Source: Dysgonomonas sp. Marseille-P4677
GTDB taxonomy: Bacteria > Bacteroidota > Bacteroidia > Bacteroidales > Dysgonomonadaceae
Assembly: GCF_016652235.1 (NCBI RefSeq)
Contig: NZ_JAEPKU010000004.1
Span: 1 to 64,000, forward strand
Direction: 5' to 3'
Length of the DNA: 64,000 nucleotides
Both the position numbers and the translations under genes were made by a program. Position 1 is the stretch's first letter. Each line of letters opens with the position of its first letter. Positions 9,435-21,406 of the stretch are shown here, one piece after another. The notes beneath the pieces were generated by a model. The model worked only from the letters and a program-made list of their open reading frames with translations, was not told the DNA's origin and did not search any database.

Positions 9435-11381
9435 ATGGACGAACAAAGCAATATACCAATATTAGATAAAATAAACTATCCATCAGATATGAAAAATCTG
9501 AGTATTGAGGAGTTAGAAGCCCTCTGCTCCGATTTACGGAATTTTATCATTGATCAACTAAGTAACAATCCCGGACATTTTGGATCTAGTCTAGGTACTG
9601 TAGAGCTTACGGTTGCACTTCATTACGTCTACAATACACCTTATGATCGCATAGTATGGGATGTCGGACACCAGGCATATAGCCATAAAATACTCACTGG
9701 AAGAAAGGATAGATTTCATACCAATCGTCAATTTGGAGGTTTGGCCGGATTCCCCAACCCTACTGAAAGTGAATATGATGCATTCATTGCCGGACATGCT
9801 TCTAATTCTATTTCAGCAGCATTAGGTATGGCTGTAGCCTCTGAACTTAAAAAGGAGAACAGACATGTTGTAGCTGTAATTGGAGACGGCTCAATGACCG
9901 GAGGATTAGCTTTCGAAGCACTCAACAATGCCAATTCTCAGCCAAACGATATTTTAATTATCTTAAATGATAATGATATGGCCATCGACGACAATGTAGG
10001 TGGAATCAGAGATTATCTAGTAAAGATGACAACATCCCCAGCTTACAACAGGGTAAGAAATGATGTTTACCAAAAATTTAAGAAAGGTAACCTCATTACA
10101 GAAAAAGGTAAAAACTTTATACTAAGATTCAACAATAGCTTAAAGTCATTACTGACTAAACAACAAAATCTGTTTGAAGGCTTCAACATCCGGTATTTCG
10201 GGCCTGTAGACGGACATGATTTACGTAGCCTCGTACGTATATTGCAAAACATCAAAGATCTGAAAGGCCCTAAGATGTTGCACATACATACGATCAAAGG
10301 GAAAGGTTTCAAACCGGCTGAGGTATCGGCAACAGTATGGCACGCTCCCGGAAAATTTGATAAAGAAACAGGAGAACGCATTGTAGTAAAAAAGAAAGAC
10401 CAGCCTCAGCTATATCAGGATGTGTTTGGTCACACTTTAGTCGAACTGGCAGAAAAGGATTCCAAAATTGTAGGTATAACTCCTGCCATGCCTACCGGCT
10501 GTTCCATGACTTACATGATGAAAGACTTTCCCGAAAGAGCTTTTGACGTAGGTATTGCAGAAGCACATGCTGTTACCTACTCAGCAGGATTGGCAAAAGA
10601 AGGCTTAATACCATTCTGTAATATTTATTCTTCGTTTATGCAACGTGCATACGATCAAGTAATTCATGATGTTGCTTTACAGAAGTTACACGTTATTATG
10701 TGTCTCGACAGAGCAGGATTAGTTGGAGAAGACGGACCAACACATCATGGCGCATTCGACCTCGCTTATATGCGATGCATCCCAAATCTTACTATTGCAT
10801 CCCCTTACAACGAGCATTACCTACGTCATCTGATGTATACAGCTACATATAGCAATGAAGGACCGTTTGTGATCCGTTACCCTAGAGGGCAGGGAGAATT
10901 ACACGATTGGGAATGTGAAATGAAAATGCTGGAAATAGGAAAAGGTAGAAAATTGAAAGATGGTAAAGATCTGGCAGTACTCACAATAGGGCCTATCGGT
11001 AATACCGCTCGCGAAGCGATTGAAACCGTTGAAGCGCAAGGATTCTCTATTGCCCATTATGATATGATATTCTTAAAACCACTGGACACTAACCTACTGA
11101 AAGAAGTTGCTACAAATTTTGACAATGTAATGACCATTGAGAATGGGGTAATAAGCGGAGGATTAGGAAGTGCCGTTTTGGAATATTTTGCCGAAAAGAA
11201 TTATAAAAATATAAAAGTTACTCGTGTCGGTTTACCAGACGAGTTTGTCACTCATGGATCTATAAAAGAGTTAAACAAATTATGTGAAATAGACGCTCCC
11301 GGTCTGGTAAAACATATCGAAGCAGTACTAAGTAAAAAAAACATTGTCCAGCCAACACTGGAAGAAAAAGTATATAAATAG
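9435..11381 (+). CDS. dxs: 1-deoxy-D-xylulose-5-phosphate synthase
   Basis: Thiamine-diphosphate enzyme that condenses pyruvate and glyceraldehyde 3-phosphate, the first step of the MEP isoprenoid pathway. [11 protein letters not shown] near residues 44-54 supplies a catalytic His, [10 protein letters not shown] follows, and GDGSMTGG (150-157) with the later Asn is the ThDP/Mg site. Glu376 in AEAHAV is the cofactor-activating glutamate of the pyrimidine domain, and the C-terminal transketolase domain is complete. The length of 648 is normal. trkA starts 11 bp after the stop, so the genes are likely co-transcribed. Confidence 0.97.
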   Translation: MDEQSNIPILDKINYPSDMKNLSIEELEALCSDLRNFIIDQLSNNPGHFGSSLGTVELTVALHYVYNTPYDRIVWDVGHQAYSHKILTGRKDRFHTNRQFGGLAGFPNPTESEYDAFIAGHASNSISAALGMAVASELKKENRHVVAVIGDGSMTGGLAFEALNNANSQPNDILIILNDNDMAIDDNVGGIRDYLVKMTTSPAYNRVRNDVYQKFKKGNLITEKGKNFILRFNNSLKSLLTKQQNLFEGFNIRYFGPVDGHDLRSLVRILQNIKDLKGPKMLHIHTIKGKGFKPAEVSATVWHAPGKFDKETGERIVVKKKDQPQLYQDVFGHTLVELAEKDSKIVGITPAMPTGCSMTYMMKDFPERAFDVGIAEAHAVTYSAGLAKEGLIPFCNIYSSFMQRAYDQVIHDVALQKLHVIMCLDRAGLVGEDGPTHHGAFDLAYMRCIPNLTIASPYNEHYLRHLMYTATYSNEGPFVIRYPRGQGELHDWECEMKMLEIGKGRKLKDGKDLAVLTIGPIGNTAREAIETVEAQGFSIAHYDMIFLKPLDTNLLKEVATNFDNVMTIENGVISGGLGSAVLEYFAEKNYKNIKVTRVGLPDEFVTHGSIKELNKLCEIDAPGLVKHIEAVLSKKNIVQPTLEEKVYK

Positions 11382-11392
11382 AAAAGGCATAA

Positions 11393-12730
11393 ATGAGAAT
11401 TGTAATAGCAGGGGCAGGAGCCGTAGGAACGCATTTAGCTAAACTATTATCTATAGAGAATCAGGATATCATTCTCATGGACCCTGATAAAGAGAAGCTA
11501 AATTTTCCCGGTAGCAATCTGGAAATGATAACAATGACCGGTTCATGCACATCATTAAAAGATCTCACAGAGGTAGGTATAAGAGACACCGATCTTTTTA
11601 TTGCTGTCACTCCTGAAGAATCTGTCAATATTACAGCCTGTATGCTTGCCGCCAACATGGGTGCGAAAAAAACTTTCGCACGTATCGATAACTATGAATA
11701 TCTATTACCAAAAAATAAAGATTTTTTCGAAAAGCTAGGTATTGGATCAATGGTCTATCCCGAAATGTTGGCCGCTAAAGAAATAGTTTCAGCATTGAAA
11801 CGCCCATGGGTACGACAATGGATAGAACTATGCGGTGGAGCTATCATTCTTGTGGGTGTAAAAGTAAGAGAGAACTCGGAATTAGTTAATAAGTATCTTT
11901 ACGACTTAGGCCGAGAGGATAAAAAATTCCATATAGTGGCCATCAAACGTAAGAATGATACCATTATACCTAAGGGAAGCGATCAGGTATTAGCCGGAGA
12001 CATAGTCTTTTTTACAACAACTAAAGACTATGTGGAAGAACTACCAAGAATAACAGGAAAGGCTAGCTTCGATGTTAAGAATGTAATGATAATGGGAGGA
12101 AGTCGCATAGCCATCCGTACTTGCCAATATTTACCAGACAATACGAATATAAAATTATTAGAATCGGACAAAGAAAAATCATACCAGCTGCTTGAAAAGC
12201 TTCCCAAGAACGTTACTGTATATCATAATGATGGACGTAATGCCGAATTCCTTGTACAGGAAGGTATAAAAGATATGGATGCCTTCGTTGCTGTCACCGG
12301 AAATTCGGAAGCCAATATCCTCGCTTGTATGGCAGCAAAACGCTTTGGTGTAAGAAAAACAGTAGCTGAAGTTGAGAATATGGACTATATATCAATGGCT
12401 GAAAATCTGGATATAGGATCGATTATTAATAAAAGACTCATAACTGTCAGCAATATATACCGCTTTTTATTAAGTGCCGATATATCTAATGTTAAATCGC
12501 TAACCGTAGCTAATGCCGATGTTGCCGAAATAATAGCACGTCCGAACTCACGCATAACAAAAAAAGAAGTAAAAAAAATTACATTGCCTAAAAATGTAAC
12601 ATTAGGAGGGCTTATCCGCAATGGAGAGCCTATGATGATTGATGGCGAAACAATGATAGAACCCTATGATCATGTTGTAGTATTTTGTCTCGAAGATACA
12701 TTGCGAGAAGCAGAAACCCTTTTCCATTAA
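11393..12730 (+). CDS. trkA: Trk potassium uptake regulator TrkA
   Basis: Cytoplasmic NAD(H)-binding gate of the Trk potassium channel. It has two RCK modules: the first begins with the Rossmann loop GAGAVG (residues 6-11), the second near residue 230 with the weaker VMIMGGSRIAIRT. Each is followed by a TrkA_C ligand domain. The 445-residue length equals a full double-RCK TrkA. It lies 11 bp after dxs and 12 bp before trkH. Pairing with TrkH makes the function secure. Confidence 0.96.
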   Translation: MRIVIAGAGAVGTHLAKLLSIENQDIILMDPDKEKLNFPGSNLEMITMTGSCTSLKDLTEVGIRDTDLFIAVTPEESVNITACMLAANMGAKKTFARIDNYEYLLPKNKDFFEKLGIGSMVYPEMLAAKEIVSALKRPWVRQWIELCGGAIILVGVKVRENSELVNKYLYDLGREDKKFHIVAIKRKNDTIIPKGSDQVLAGDIVFFTTTKDYVEELPRITGKASFDVKNVMIMGGSRIAIRTCQYLPDNTNIKLLESDKEKSYQLLEKLPKNVTVYHNDGRNAEFLVQEGIKDMDAFVAVTGNSEANILACMAAKRFGVRKTVAEVENMDYISMAENLDIGSIINKRLITVSNIYRFLLSADISNVKSLTVANADVAEIIARPNSRITKKEVKKITLPKNVTLGGLIRNGEPMMIDGETMIEPYDHVVVFCLEDTLREAETLFH

Positions 12731-12742
12731 ATAAAATACAAG

Positions 12743-14200
12743 ATGAGCAATTTCAATTATCGTTTCGTATTGAAGACAATGGGTTTTTTGCTTATCATAG
12801 AATCTCTATTCATGATGGCCTCAACCGTTGTGGCATTCTATTTTAAAGAGATGGTGGGTGATGCCATGCTCATAAGTGCTACAATAACTTTCTTCGCCGG
12901 TATTTTTTCTCGCCTTATAGGAACAGATAATTATCCAAAACCGATAGGTAAACGCGAAAGTTTCTTCATGGTAGCCATATCATGGATTATCCTTTCAGCT
13001 TTTGGCATGCTCCCTTTTTACTTTGGTGGAGCGATCGCAAATATAACCGATGCTTACTTCGAAACAATATCCGGGCTAACAGCAACCGGTGCCACTATAC
13101 TAACCGATGTTGAACGTATGCCAAAAGCCCTGCTCTTCTGGCGTAGCGTCACACAATGGATGGGTGGACTCGGAATCGTAGTCTTTGTTGCTACCATATT
13201 ACCAATGGGAGGTAATGCTTCTGTACTATACGATACCGAAGTCACCGGAATCGGCTACGACCGTTTTCGTCCGCGTATATCTCAGATAGCAAAACGACTA
13301 TGGCTCGTATATGCTTTTCTTACTGCCATTCTCATCTTCTTGTTATGGGCCGGGCCAATGAATCTTTTCGATTCCGTTTGCCATGCTTTCACAACTATTT
13401 CTACAGCTGGTTTTTCCACAAAGCAGAATAGCATCGCTTATTGGGATTCGGCTTATATAGAATATGTAATCACTGTATTTATGTTTATTGGAGGAATCAA
13501 CTTTCCTTTGATATATTTCTTTATGCAGGGAGATCCTAAAAAACTCGTCCAGAATGAAGAATTTAAATGGTATGTAGCCATAATTATTTTATCTGTTGCC
13601 ATCATAGGAATTGCGCTCTATGTTTCAGGGCAAATGACCGGAATAGAAAAAACATTCCGAACATCTCTTTTTCAAGTTGTATCCGTATTGACGACAACAT
13701 GCCACTCTACGGCCAATTTTATGAATTGGGGACCATTCTTTCAATTTATGGTTGTCATATTCATGCTTTTTGGAGCTTGTGCAGGATCAACGTCAGGAGG
13801 GATAAAAATAGTACGTATCATCATTCTGTTTAAAAACTCAATCAATGAATTTAAGCGACAAGTACATCCAAATGCAATTTTACCAATTCGTCTTAACGGG
13901 AGGGTTATCTCTATAGACATAGTAACCAAGGTCTTGGCTTTTATATTCCTATATCTGACTATTCTTATCGCTAGTTGCCTAGTACTTGCCCTTTCAGGAA
14001 TGGGATTCGAAAACTCGCTTGGAGCCGCCGTATCCTGCCTTGGTAATGTAGGTGGAGGACTTGCCGAAATTGGAAATAATGGGCATTTTTACGATGTTCC
14101 AACCTCTTCCAAATGGTTTCTTAGCTTTTTAATGCTTACTGGTCGTCTCGAATTATTTACAGTATTATCTCTATTCATGCCAGCCTTCTGGAAAAGATAA
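12743..14200 (+). CDS. trkH: Trk potassium transporter channel subunit TrkH
   Basis: Integral membrane potassium channel subunit of 485 residues with four M1-P-M2 repeats. Filter segments are visible at TATGAT (113-118), STAGFS (220-225), TTTCHST (317-323) and GNVGGG (434-439). The third filter departs from the usual glycine-containing form: Cys320 stands where TTG or TGTG is expected. The gene lies between trkA and capA with short gaps, so it should be co-expressed with its gate. Apart from the filter substitution it looks complete. Confidence 0.95.
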   Translation: MSNFNYRFVLKTMGFLLIIESLFMMASTVVAFYFKEMVGDAMLISATITFFAGIFSRLIGTDNYPKPIGKRESFFMVAISWIILSAFGMLPFYFGGAIANITDAYFETISGLTATGATILTDVERMPKALLFWRSVTQWMGGLGIVVFVATILPMGGNASVLYDTEVTGIGYDRFRPRISQIAKRLWLVYAFLTAILIFLLWAGPMNLFDSVCHAFTTISTAGFSTKQNSIAYWDSAYIEYVITVFMFIGGINFPLIYFFMQGDPKKLVQNEEFKWYVAIIILSVAIIGIALYVSGQMTGIEKTFRTSLFQVVSVLTTTCHSTANFMNWGPFFQFMVVIFMLFGACAGSTSGGIKIVRIIILFKNSINEFKRQVHPNAILPIRLNGRVISIDIVTKVLAFIFLYLTILIASCLVLALSGMGFENSLGAAVSCLGNVGGGLAEIGNNGHFYDVPTSSKWFLSFLMLTGRLELFTVLSLFMPAFWKR

Positions 14201-14215
14201 ACCTCTAATCCTATA

Positions 14216-15301
14216 ATGAAAAAATACCTCACATTTCTTATTACTACACTACTTATTTCAACCTCCTTAGCCCAAGAGCAAAAAATCAGTTTTTTGTTTG
14301 CCGGAGATGCTATGCAGCACAAATCTCAATTGGATGTAGCCAAAACACCGGAAGGTTATGACTATTCCGCTTACTTCAAGCATGTAGCAGATGAAATAAA
14401 ACGAGCAGATATTGCAGTTGTAAATATGGAAGTTACCCTTCCTGGAATCAATTATACAGGTTATCCTCGTTTCGGCTCACCTGACGAATATGCTTTTGCC
14501 CTCAAAGAAGCAGGATTCGATATTTTCCTGATAGCAAACAATCATATACTCGACAAAGGAAAAAAGGGATTAGAACGTACCATTACAATTCTCGACTCGA
14601 TGAAAGTAAAGCATACAGGTGCATTTATTAATGCAGAGAAAAGAGATCTTTATTATCCACTTATGATGATCAAAAACGGGATTCGTATTGCGATGATAAA
14701 CTATACTTATGATACTAACGGATATACAGTAACAAAACCAAATATTGTAAACTATATAGATAAAAAACAGATATTAAGAGACATAGATGCAGCTAAAACG
14801 ATGAAGGCCGACATCATTATCGCCAATATGCACTGGGGAATCGAATATGTGTTAAAACAAAACAAGGAGCAGGAAGATCTGGCAAACTTTCTCATCAAAA
14901 ATGGAGTCCATCTTGTTATAGGCGGACATCCACATGTAGTGCAACCAATAGATATAAGAAAAGAAAATGAAGAAATAAAAAATATAGTTGTTTACTCTAT
15001 GGGGAATCTTATTTCGGGCATGAAACCCGTAAACACAACAGGTGGAATGATCGTAAAAATAGATATAAGTAAAAATGGGGATCAACCTATTAAAATAGAT
15101 TCTCTTTCTTATTCACTTGTATGGGTTAATAAACTGATAAAAGATAAGGATACTCCTTCCTTTTTTGAATTATTACCCGTAGCTGAATTCAATAACGAAA
15201 AAGGGAAAGAAAAACTAGGTGAAGAATCATTTGTTAAAATGCAAACTTTCGCCACAAATGCAAAAAATGCCATAGAAAGCTTATGGAGAAAAGAAGAATA
15301 A
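14216..15301 (+). CDS. CapA-family metallophosphatase-like protein, exported
   Basis: Belongs to the CapA/PgsA family (metallophosphoesterase fold), named after a poly-gamma-glutamate capsule protein but usually of unknown role outside Bacillus. A signal peptide (MKKYLTFLITTLLISTSLAQ) is followed by the metal-binding start FAGDAM, an ANNHILDKG motif, ANMHWG, and GGHPHVVQP near residue 240, all typical of the fold. No capB or capC is nearby, so capsule synthesis should not be assumed. It closes the dxs-trkAH run, 15 bp after trkH. Confidence 0.85.
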   Translation: MKKYLTFLITTLLISTSLAQEQKISFLFAGDAMQHKSQLDVAKTPEGYDYSAYFKHVADEIKRADIAVVNMEVTLPGINYTGYPRFGSPDEYAFALKEAGFDIFLIANNHILDKGKKGLERTITILDSMKVKHTGAFINAEKRDLYYPLMMIKNGIRIAMINYTYDTNGYTVTKPNIVNYIDKKQILRDIDAAKTMKADIIIANMHWGIEYVLKQNKEQEDLANFLIKNGVHLVIGGHPHVVQPIDIRKENEEIKNIVVYSMGNLISGMKPVNTTGGMIVKIDISKNGDQPIKIDSLSYSLVWVNKLIKDKDTPSFFELLPVAEFNNEKGKEKLGEESFVKMQTFATNAKNAIESLWRKEE

Positions 15302-15375
15302 ATCCCTAACAACTTAATTATGTTTTATTATCATTAAAATAAAGAATAATCACTCTATATTCGCGAAAAAATAAC

Positions 15376-15383
15376 TATATTTG
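15376..15383 (+). promoter_or_regulatory. Candidate promoter -7 element for guaB
   Basis: TATATTTG, an exact TAnnTTTG match, lies 31 bases before the guaB start in the 113-bp gap after capA. No good -33 TTTG is seen. Confidence 0.6.
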
Positions 15384-15393
15384 CACGCAATAA

Positions 15394-16890
<1,497 letters not shown>

Positions 16891-16913
16891 ATAGACATAA
16901 ATAATTTTATAAT

Positions 16914-16954
16914 ATACTCTGCATGTTCGATAAAACGTGCAGAGTATTTATTTT
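16914..16954 (+). terminator. Intrinsic terminator after guaB
   Basis: A 14-bp stem (16914-16927 with 16934-16947, one G-U pair), 6-base loop, then TTATTTT. Confidence 0.88.
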
Positions 16955-16989
16955 AGAATATTTTAAAACAAAATAAACCTATATTCGTG

Positions 16990-16997
16990 TATCTTTG
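16990..16997 (+). promoter_or_regulatory. Candidate promoter -7 element of the SurA/OstA/mutL run
   Basis: TATCTTTG matches TAnnTTTG 30 bases before the first parvulin gene. It probably serves several or all genes to 25127. Confidence 0.6.
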
Positions 16998-17026
16998 CCT
17001 TTGGTTTATTTTAACTATTTAATTAT

Positions 17027-19039
17027 ATGAGTAAAAGGCTATTTATTTCATTTTTCACATTCCTTACTACACTTTGCATATTTGCACAGCAGAACGACCC
17101 TGTTGTTTTTAAAATTAACGGCACACCTGTATATAAATCCGAGGTAGAGAAAGCATATAAAAAAGGCGGCCCGGAAAATAATGAAACTATCAATGAGTTC
17201 GTAGAAAGATACATAAATTTCAAACTAAATGTAGCCGAAGCAAAGGCCGAACGTCTAGACACTACAGCAAGATATCAGCGACAATTCACTACCTACAGAT
17301 CGCAATTAGCAATACCATATCTTCAGGACACAAAGTATGAAGATGAATATATCGCACAAATATACAATCGGATGCTGGAGAATGTGGAAATAAACCATGT
17401 TATGTTTCCTTTCGAAAGAGCAGAAATTGTTTTGCCGGCCGATACATTAGCCGCCTACAAAAAGGCGATGGAAGGCAGAGCTAAAATTCTTGAGAAAGGA
17501 TTTGCCAATGCAGGATTTAATACTGAAAGATCCGGTGCCCGTTTTCTTCCGAAAGCCGAGTCCAGGAATGGATATATGGGATGGATTTCCCCATTCATGC
17601 TGGCTTCTAATGTTGAGGATGCAATATACAATCTTCCTGAAATGGAAGTGAGTATGCCAATACGTGCAGCCAGAGGGTATCACATTGTACAAGTATTAAA
17701 GAAACGTCCAGCTATGGGTTCAGCTGAGATAGAGCAAGTTATTTTCAACTTCACTCAAATACCACCAATGCTAAACCAAATAGATAGTGTAGGGAAGGTT
17801 GCATGGAGAGAATACAAAAACATCAAATCGGGCAAAGAAACTTTCGATGCTCTATGTGAAGAATTTACAAGAGTACATCAAACAGATAAGAAAAATTGTT
17901 ATTTTGGAGTTGTCGGATTAGACTCTAACCTTCCTCTCGACTTCACAACAGCTGCTCTCAATCTGAAAGACCCTGGAGAAATAAGCGAACCAGTTATGTC
18001 AGACTATGGATTTCACATTATAAAGTTACTAAAAAGAATTCCCATAGCCAGCCTAGATGAAATAAAACCTCAATTAAGAGAAAAGATAATACGAAGCGAT
18101 AAGGTTCAAAACCTAAGCAATGAAAAAAGACGTCTACAAAAGAGTAATTTCAACGTGAGAATCAACAATGATGCTTATGCAAAATTGATAGAAATAGCAC
18201 AAGAAATATCTCCAAGAGATTCCGTTTTTCTTACACGAATCAAAAACCAAAATGAAATTATTATAGACATAGATGGAAAAAGAGGTTATCCAGTAAGCGA
18301 ATTCGAAAAGTATATCCGTAACAGACAAATAAGCCAAAAGAAGAACATTGATGAACCTACGCTATCTCAAATAGAGGAAGCATCCCCGTATAGTCTATCC
18401 ACTGACATACTAAAGGAATACCTCGAAAGTTTTACAAGCTTTTTACTCTCTGCATATGAAGATGATACTCTGGAGAAAAGATCTCCCAAATTTGCTCAAA
18501 TTATAAACGCCATCTCAGAGGATCTCCTTTTATTTGAAGTAAAAGATAAAAATGTTTGGAAACGCTCCATGACAGACGAAAAAGGTTTAACAGAATATTT
18601 TTCTCAAAATAAAGCGAACTATTCATTAAATGATACAAAATATAAAGGATTAGTAATATATGCTCAAAATCAGTCGCTACTGAAAAAAGCAAAATCTATT
18701 GTTGATAAAACAAAGAAGCATGATCTTATTATTGAGAAAATTAAAAGCACTCTAAATAAAGATTCAATAACTGTAAAGATAGAACCGGGGTTATGGAGCA
18801 AAGGCGAGAATCCATATGTAGATAATAAAATATTTAATGGGGATGAACCTGCGCCATACAATGGCTATCCATATTTCTTTGTAACCGGAAAATTAATAGA
18901 TACACCCGAAGATTTTACAGATGTAAGAAATAAGGTAGAACAAGATTATCAGGAACAGCTTGAGAAAGACTGGGCTACCTACCTCAAAAATAAATACACA
19001 GTTGAAATTAATCAATCTGTATTAAATACGATAAGATGA
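17027..19039 (+). CDS. Periplasmic peptidyl-prolyl isomerase / chaperone, SurA/PpiD-like
   Basis: A 670-residue exported parvulin-type chaperone for outer-membrane proteins. A signal peptide (MSKRLFISFFTFLTTLCIFAQ) is followed by a SurA-type N-terminal helical region and two PPIC-like domains (about 115-230 and 235-345). The second ends in DYGFHIIKLLKR, the typical last strand. The first is divergent, with a long insertion. The remaining 300 residues are a helical C-terminal extension of unknown role. The next gene's ATG overlaps the stop by 4 bp, indicating coupled expression. Confidence 0.85.
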   Translation: MSKRLFISFFTFLTTLCIFAQQNDPVVFKINGTPVYKSEVEKAYKKGGPENNETINEFVERYINFKLNVAEAKAERLDTTARYQRQFTTYRSQLAIPYLQDTKYEDEYIAQIYNRMLENVEINHVMFPFERAEIVLPADTLAAYKKAMEGRAKILEKGFANAGFNTERSGARFLPKAESRNGYMGWISPFMLASNVEDAIYNLPEMEVSMPIRAARGYHIVQVLKKRPAMGSAEIEQVIFNFTQIPPMLNQIDSVGKVAWREYKNIKSGKETFDALCEEFTRVHQTDKKNCYFGVVGLDSNLPLDFTTAALNLKDPGEISEPVMSDYGFHIIKLLKRIPIASLDEIKPQLREKIIRSDKVQNLSNEKRRLQKSNFNVRINNDAYAKLIEIAQEISPRDSVFLTRIKNQNEIIIDIDGKRGYPVSEFEKYIRNRQISQKKNIDEPTLSQIEEASPYSLSTDILKEYLESFTSFLLSAYEDDTLEKRSPKFAQIINAISEDLLLFEVKDKNVWKRSMTDEKGLTEYFSQNKANYSLNDTKYKGLVIYAQNQSLLKKAKSIVDKTKKHDLIIEKIKSTLNKDSITVKIEPGLWSKGENPYVDNKIFNGDEPAPYNGYPYFFVTGKLIDTPEDFTDVRNKVEQDYQEQLEKDWATYLKNKYTVEINQSVLNTIR

Positions 19040-19902
19040 GAAAAATAATTTTCTACATATTTCCTATCTTCATGATCACTACATTGGGATCGTGTAGCAA
19101 AAACGGGACTGCAGAAGCCGATCAATCACAACAACCGATTGTCACAGTCAGAGACAAAACATTGTACCAGTCTGATCTGAATGAATTCATGCCTTCAGGT
19201 TTAACAGGAGAAGATAGTATTGCCACAGCAAAAGCTTTTATCGACATGTGGATTAACGAACAGTTGATATACGATAAGGCAAAGCAAAATATTGTAAATA
19301 GAGAAGACATTGAGGCTCTTGTAGAAAGCTATAGAAGGTCATTAATTACAAATACCTATCAGGAACAATTGTTGAAAGAACGCTTCTCTGGAGCAGCATC
19401 CGACAGTGAGATAAAGAATTATTATGAACAAAATAAAGATAAATTCAAATTAGAAAATAATATAATCAAAGGTTTATATCTCAAAATACCAGTAGATTCA
19501 AAACAATTGAGCAATTTTCAGAAATGGTACAAGCAAGGAACTGAAGCTTCTATCGAAAATATAGAAAAGAATACTTTGCAAAATGCTGTAGGATATGAAT
19601 ACTTTTATGACAGGTGGGTAGGATTGCAAGATGTTTTGGAAAATATGCCTCCTGCTGTTACCGATGCCAAAATATTTTTACAAAGAAATAAAAATCTGGA
19701 ATTACGCGACTCTTCTTTTGTTTATCTACTAAATATAAAAGAGTATAAACTAGAAGGAAGTGAAGCCCCATATGATTATATAAAAGGGCAGCTTTCAGAT
19801 ATATATATTGAACAAAGAAGAGATGATTATATCAAACAAGTACGAAAAGATCTATATGATAAGGCTATTTCGAATGATGAAATTAAGTTTTATAAAAAAT
19901 AG
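19036..19902 (+). CDS. SurA-like lipoprotein lacking a recognisable PPIC domain
   Basis: A 288-residue lipoprotein: MRKIIFYIFPIFMITTLGSC ends in a lipobox with Cys20. The first part (VTVRDKTLYQSDLNEFMP, then a helical block) resembles SurA N-terminal chaperone domains, but no complete parvulin domain follows, so isomerase activity is unlikely. Overlapping the first chaperone and preceding the second, it may be a membrane-anchored partner in the same outer-membrane protein folding pathway. That role is inferred from position and resemblance only. Confidence 0.75.
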   Translation: MRKIIFYIFPIFMITTLGSCSKNGTAEADQSQQPIVTVRDKTLYQSDLNEFMPSGLTGEDSIATAKAFIDMWINEQLIYDKAKQNIVNREDIEALVESYRRSLITNTYQEQLLKERFSGAASDSEIKNYYEQNKDKFKLENNIIKGLYLKIPVDSKQLSNFQKWYKQGTEASIENIEKNTLQNAVGYEYFYDRWVGLQDVLENMPPAVTDAKIFLQRNKNLELRDSSFVYLLNIKEYKLEGSEAPYDYIKGQLSDIYIEQRRDDYIKQVRKDLYDKAISNDEIKFYKK

Positions 19903-19983
19903 AATATAACTTCTTTTTTTACGTTAAGACAAAAAGTAATACATTATCACTATATTTACGGGATTTTTTAATTAAACAGACAA

Positions 19984-21363
19984 ATGGTAAGAGAAGCCGG
20001 AAAATTTATTTTATTAGTCGTACTATTATGCTCAGGACTTTTGGTAAAAGCTCAGGATAATATTATTGACCAAATAATCTGGGTAGTAGGAGACGAAGCT
20101 ATCCTAAAATCGGACGTAGAAAAAGCACGGGCAATGATATTATCCAGAGGCGAACGTATCGATGGAGATCCGTATTGCCTCATCCCCGAACAGCTTGCTG
20201 TGCAAAAGCTATTTCTCGATCAAGCTAAAATAGACAGTATCGATGTTCCTGCAGCCGAAGTTTCCAGAGGTGTTACCCGTCAGGAAAATATGGTGATTTC
20301 GAATCTGGGATCAAAAGAAAAAGCAGAGGAATATTTACAGGCTCCTATGAGTCAGCTTCGTGAAGAGTGGCGCGAGGAAATCCGCAACAACTATCTGGTA
20401 TCAGAGGTAAAGAAGAACCTCGTTGGAAAAAAAAGCAAACTTACCCCATCTGAAGTAAGACGATATTACGCTCAATTGCCACAAGATAGCTTGCCATATA
20501 TACCTACAACAGTCGAAGTACAAATAATAACCAACGAACCAGTTGTCCCTTTAGAAGAGATAGACAAGGTAAAAGAACGGCTAAGAGATTTTACAAACAG
20601 AATAAATGCCGGTGAAAGTTTCGCCACATTAGCAATAATGTACTCAGAAGATGGATCGGCTCAGAATGGTGGTGAGCTTGGCTTCAGTGGCCGTGCAAAC
20701 TGGGTTACTGAGTTCTCGAATATGGCTTTTTCCCTCAATGATCCGAAGAAGGTTTCAAATATTGTAGAAACAGAATACGGCTTCCATATCATGCAGCTTA
20801 TCGAACGCAGAGGGGATCTTATAAATGTACGCCATATACTATTAAAACCTAAAGTACCTGATGTTGAATTCAATAAAGTGATTGCCAAAATGGACTCCAT
20901 CACTCAGGATATAAAACAAGGTAAGTTTACATTCGAAGATGCGACAGTACTTTCATTTGATAAGAACACTCGTAAAAACAACGGCTTAATGGTAAACCGC
21001 AGAGAAAGTTCAAACTATGGTACTCCGCGCTTCTTGAAAGAAGAACTACCTCCTGCTGTGGCAATTGCTGTAGAAAAACTAAAGGTAGGAGAAGTTTCAT
21101 CTCCATTTAGGATGAAAGGGGATGATGGTAAAGAAGTAGTTGCAATAGTAAAACTTAAGAGCCGAATCGAAGGTCATATTGCAAATGTATCTGACGACTA
21201 TCAAGCCTTGAAAGAAATAGTAGAAGAAAAGAAACATGAAGAAATATTAAGAAAGTGGCTCCAAAATAAGATAAAGGATACTTACGTTCTGATAGATGAA
21301 AATTGGAGAAATTGTGACTTCCAATACTCCGGATGGATAAAAGAAGAAGGCTTGAAAAAATAA
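19984..21363 (+). CDS. surA: Periplasmic chaperone SurA-like peptidyl-prolyl isomerase
   Basis: The closest SurA counterpart of the three: 459 residues with a signal peptide (to about residue 24), a SurA_N domain beginning IIDQIIWVVGDEAILKSDVE, and two parvulin domains (about 175-275 and 280-390). The first is well conserved, including YSEDGSAQNGGELGF and ETEYGFHIMQL; the second has INVRHILLK. It delivers and folds outer-membrane proteins in the periplasm. A weak TATATTTA element lies upstream at 19951, but no terminator separates it from the lipoprotein gene. Confidence 0.88.
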   Translation: MVREAGKFILLVVLLCSGLLVKAQDNIIDQIIWVVGDEAILKSDVEKARAMILSRGERIDGDPYCLIPEQLAVQKLFLDQAKIDSIDVPAAEVSRGVTRQENMVISNLGSKEKAEEYLQAPMSQLREEWREEIRNNYLVSEVKKNLVGKKSKLTPSEVRRYYAQLPQDSLPYIPTTVEVQIITNEPVVPLEEIDKVKERLRDFTNRINAGESFATLAIMYSEDGSAQNGGELGFSGRANWVTEFSNMAFSLNDPKKVSNIVETEYGFHIMQLIERRGDLINVRHILLKPKVPDVEFNKVIAKMDSITQDIKQGKFTFEDATVLSFDKNTRKNNGLMVNRRESSNYGTPRFLKEELPPAVAIAVEKLKVGEVSSPFRMKGDDGKEVVAIVKLKSRIEGHIANVSDDYQALKEIVEEKKHEEILRKWLQNKIKDTYVLIDENWRNCDFQYSGWIKEEGLKK

Positions 21364-21406
21364 AACAGATAACAGACACGTGCTTAATAAGACCATAAAA
21401 TATTTG

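Noticed and set aside
14216-15301. Poly-gamma-glutamate capsule locus
   Set aside because: Only a CapA-like gene is present, without capB or capC.
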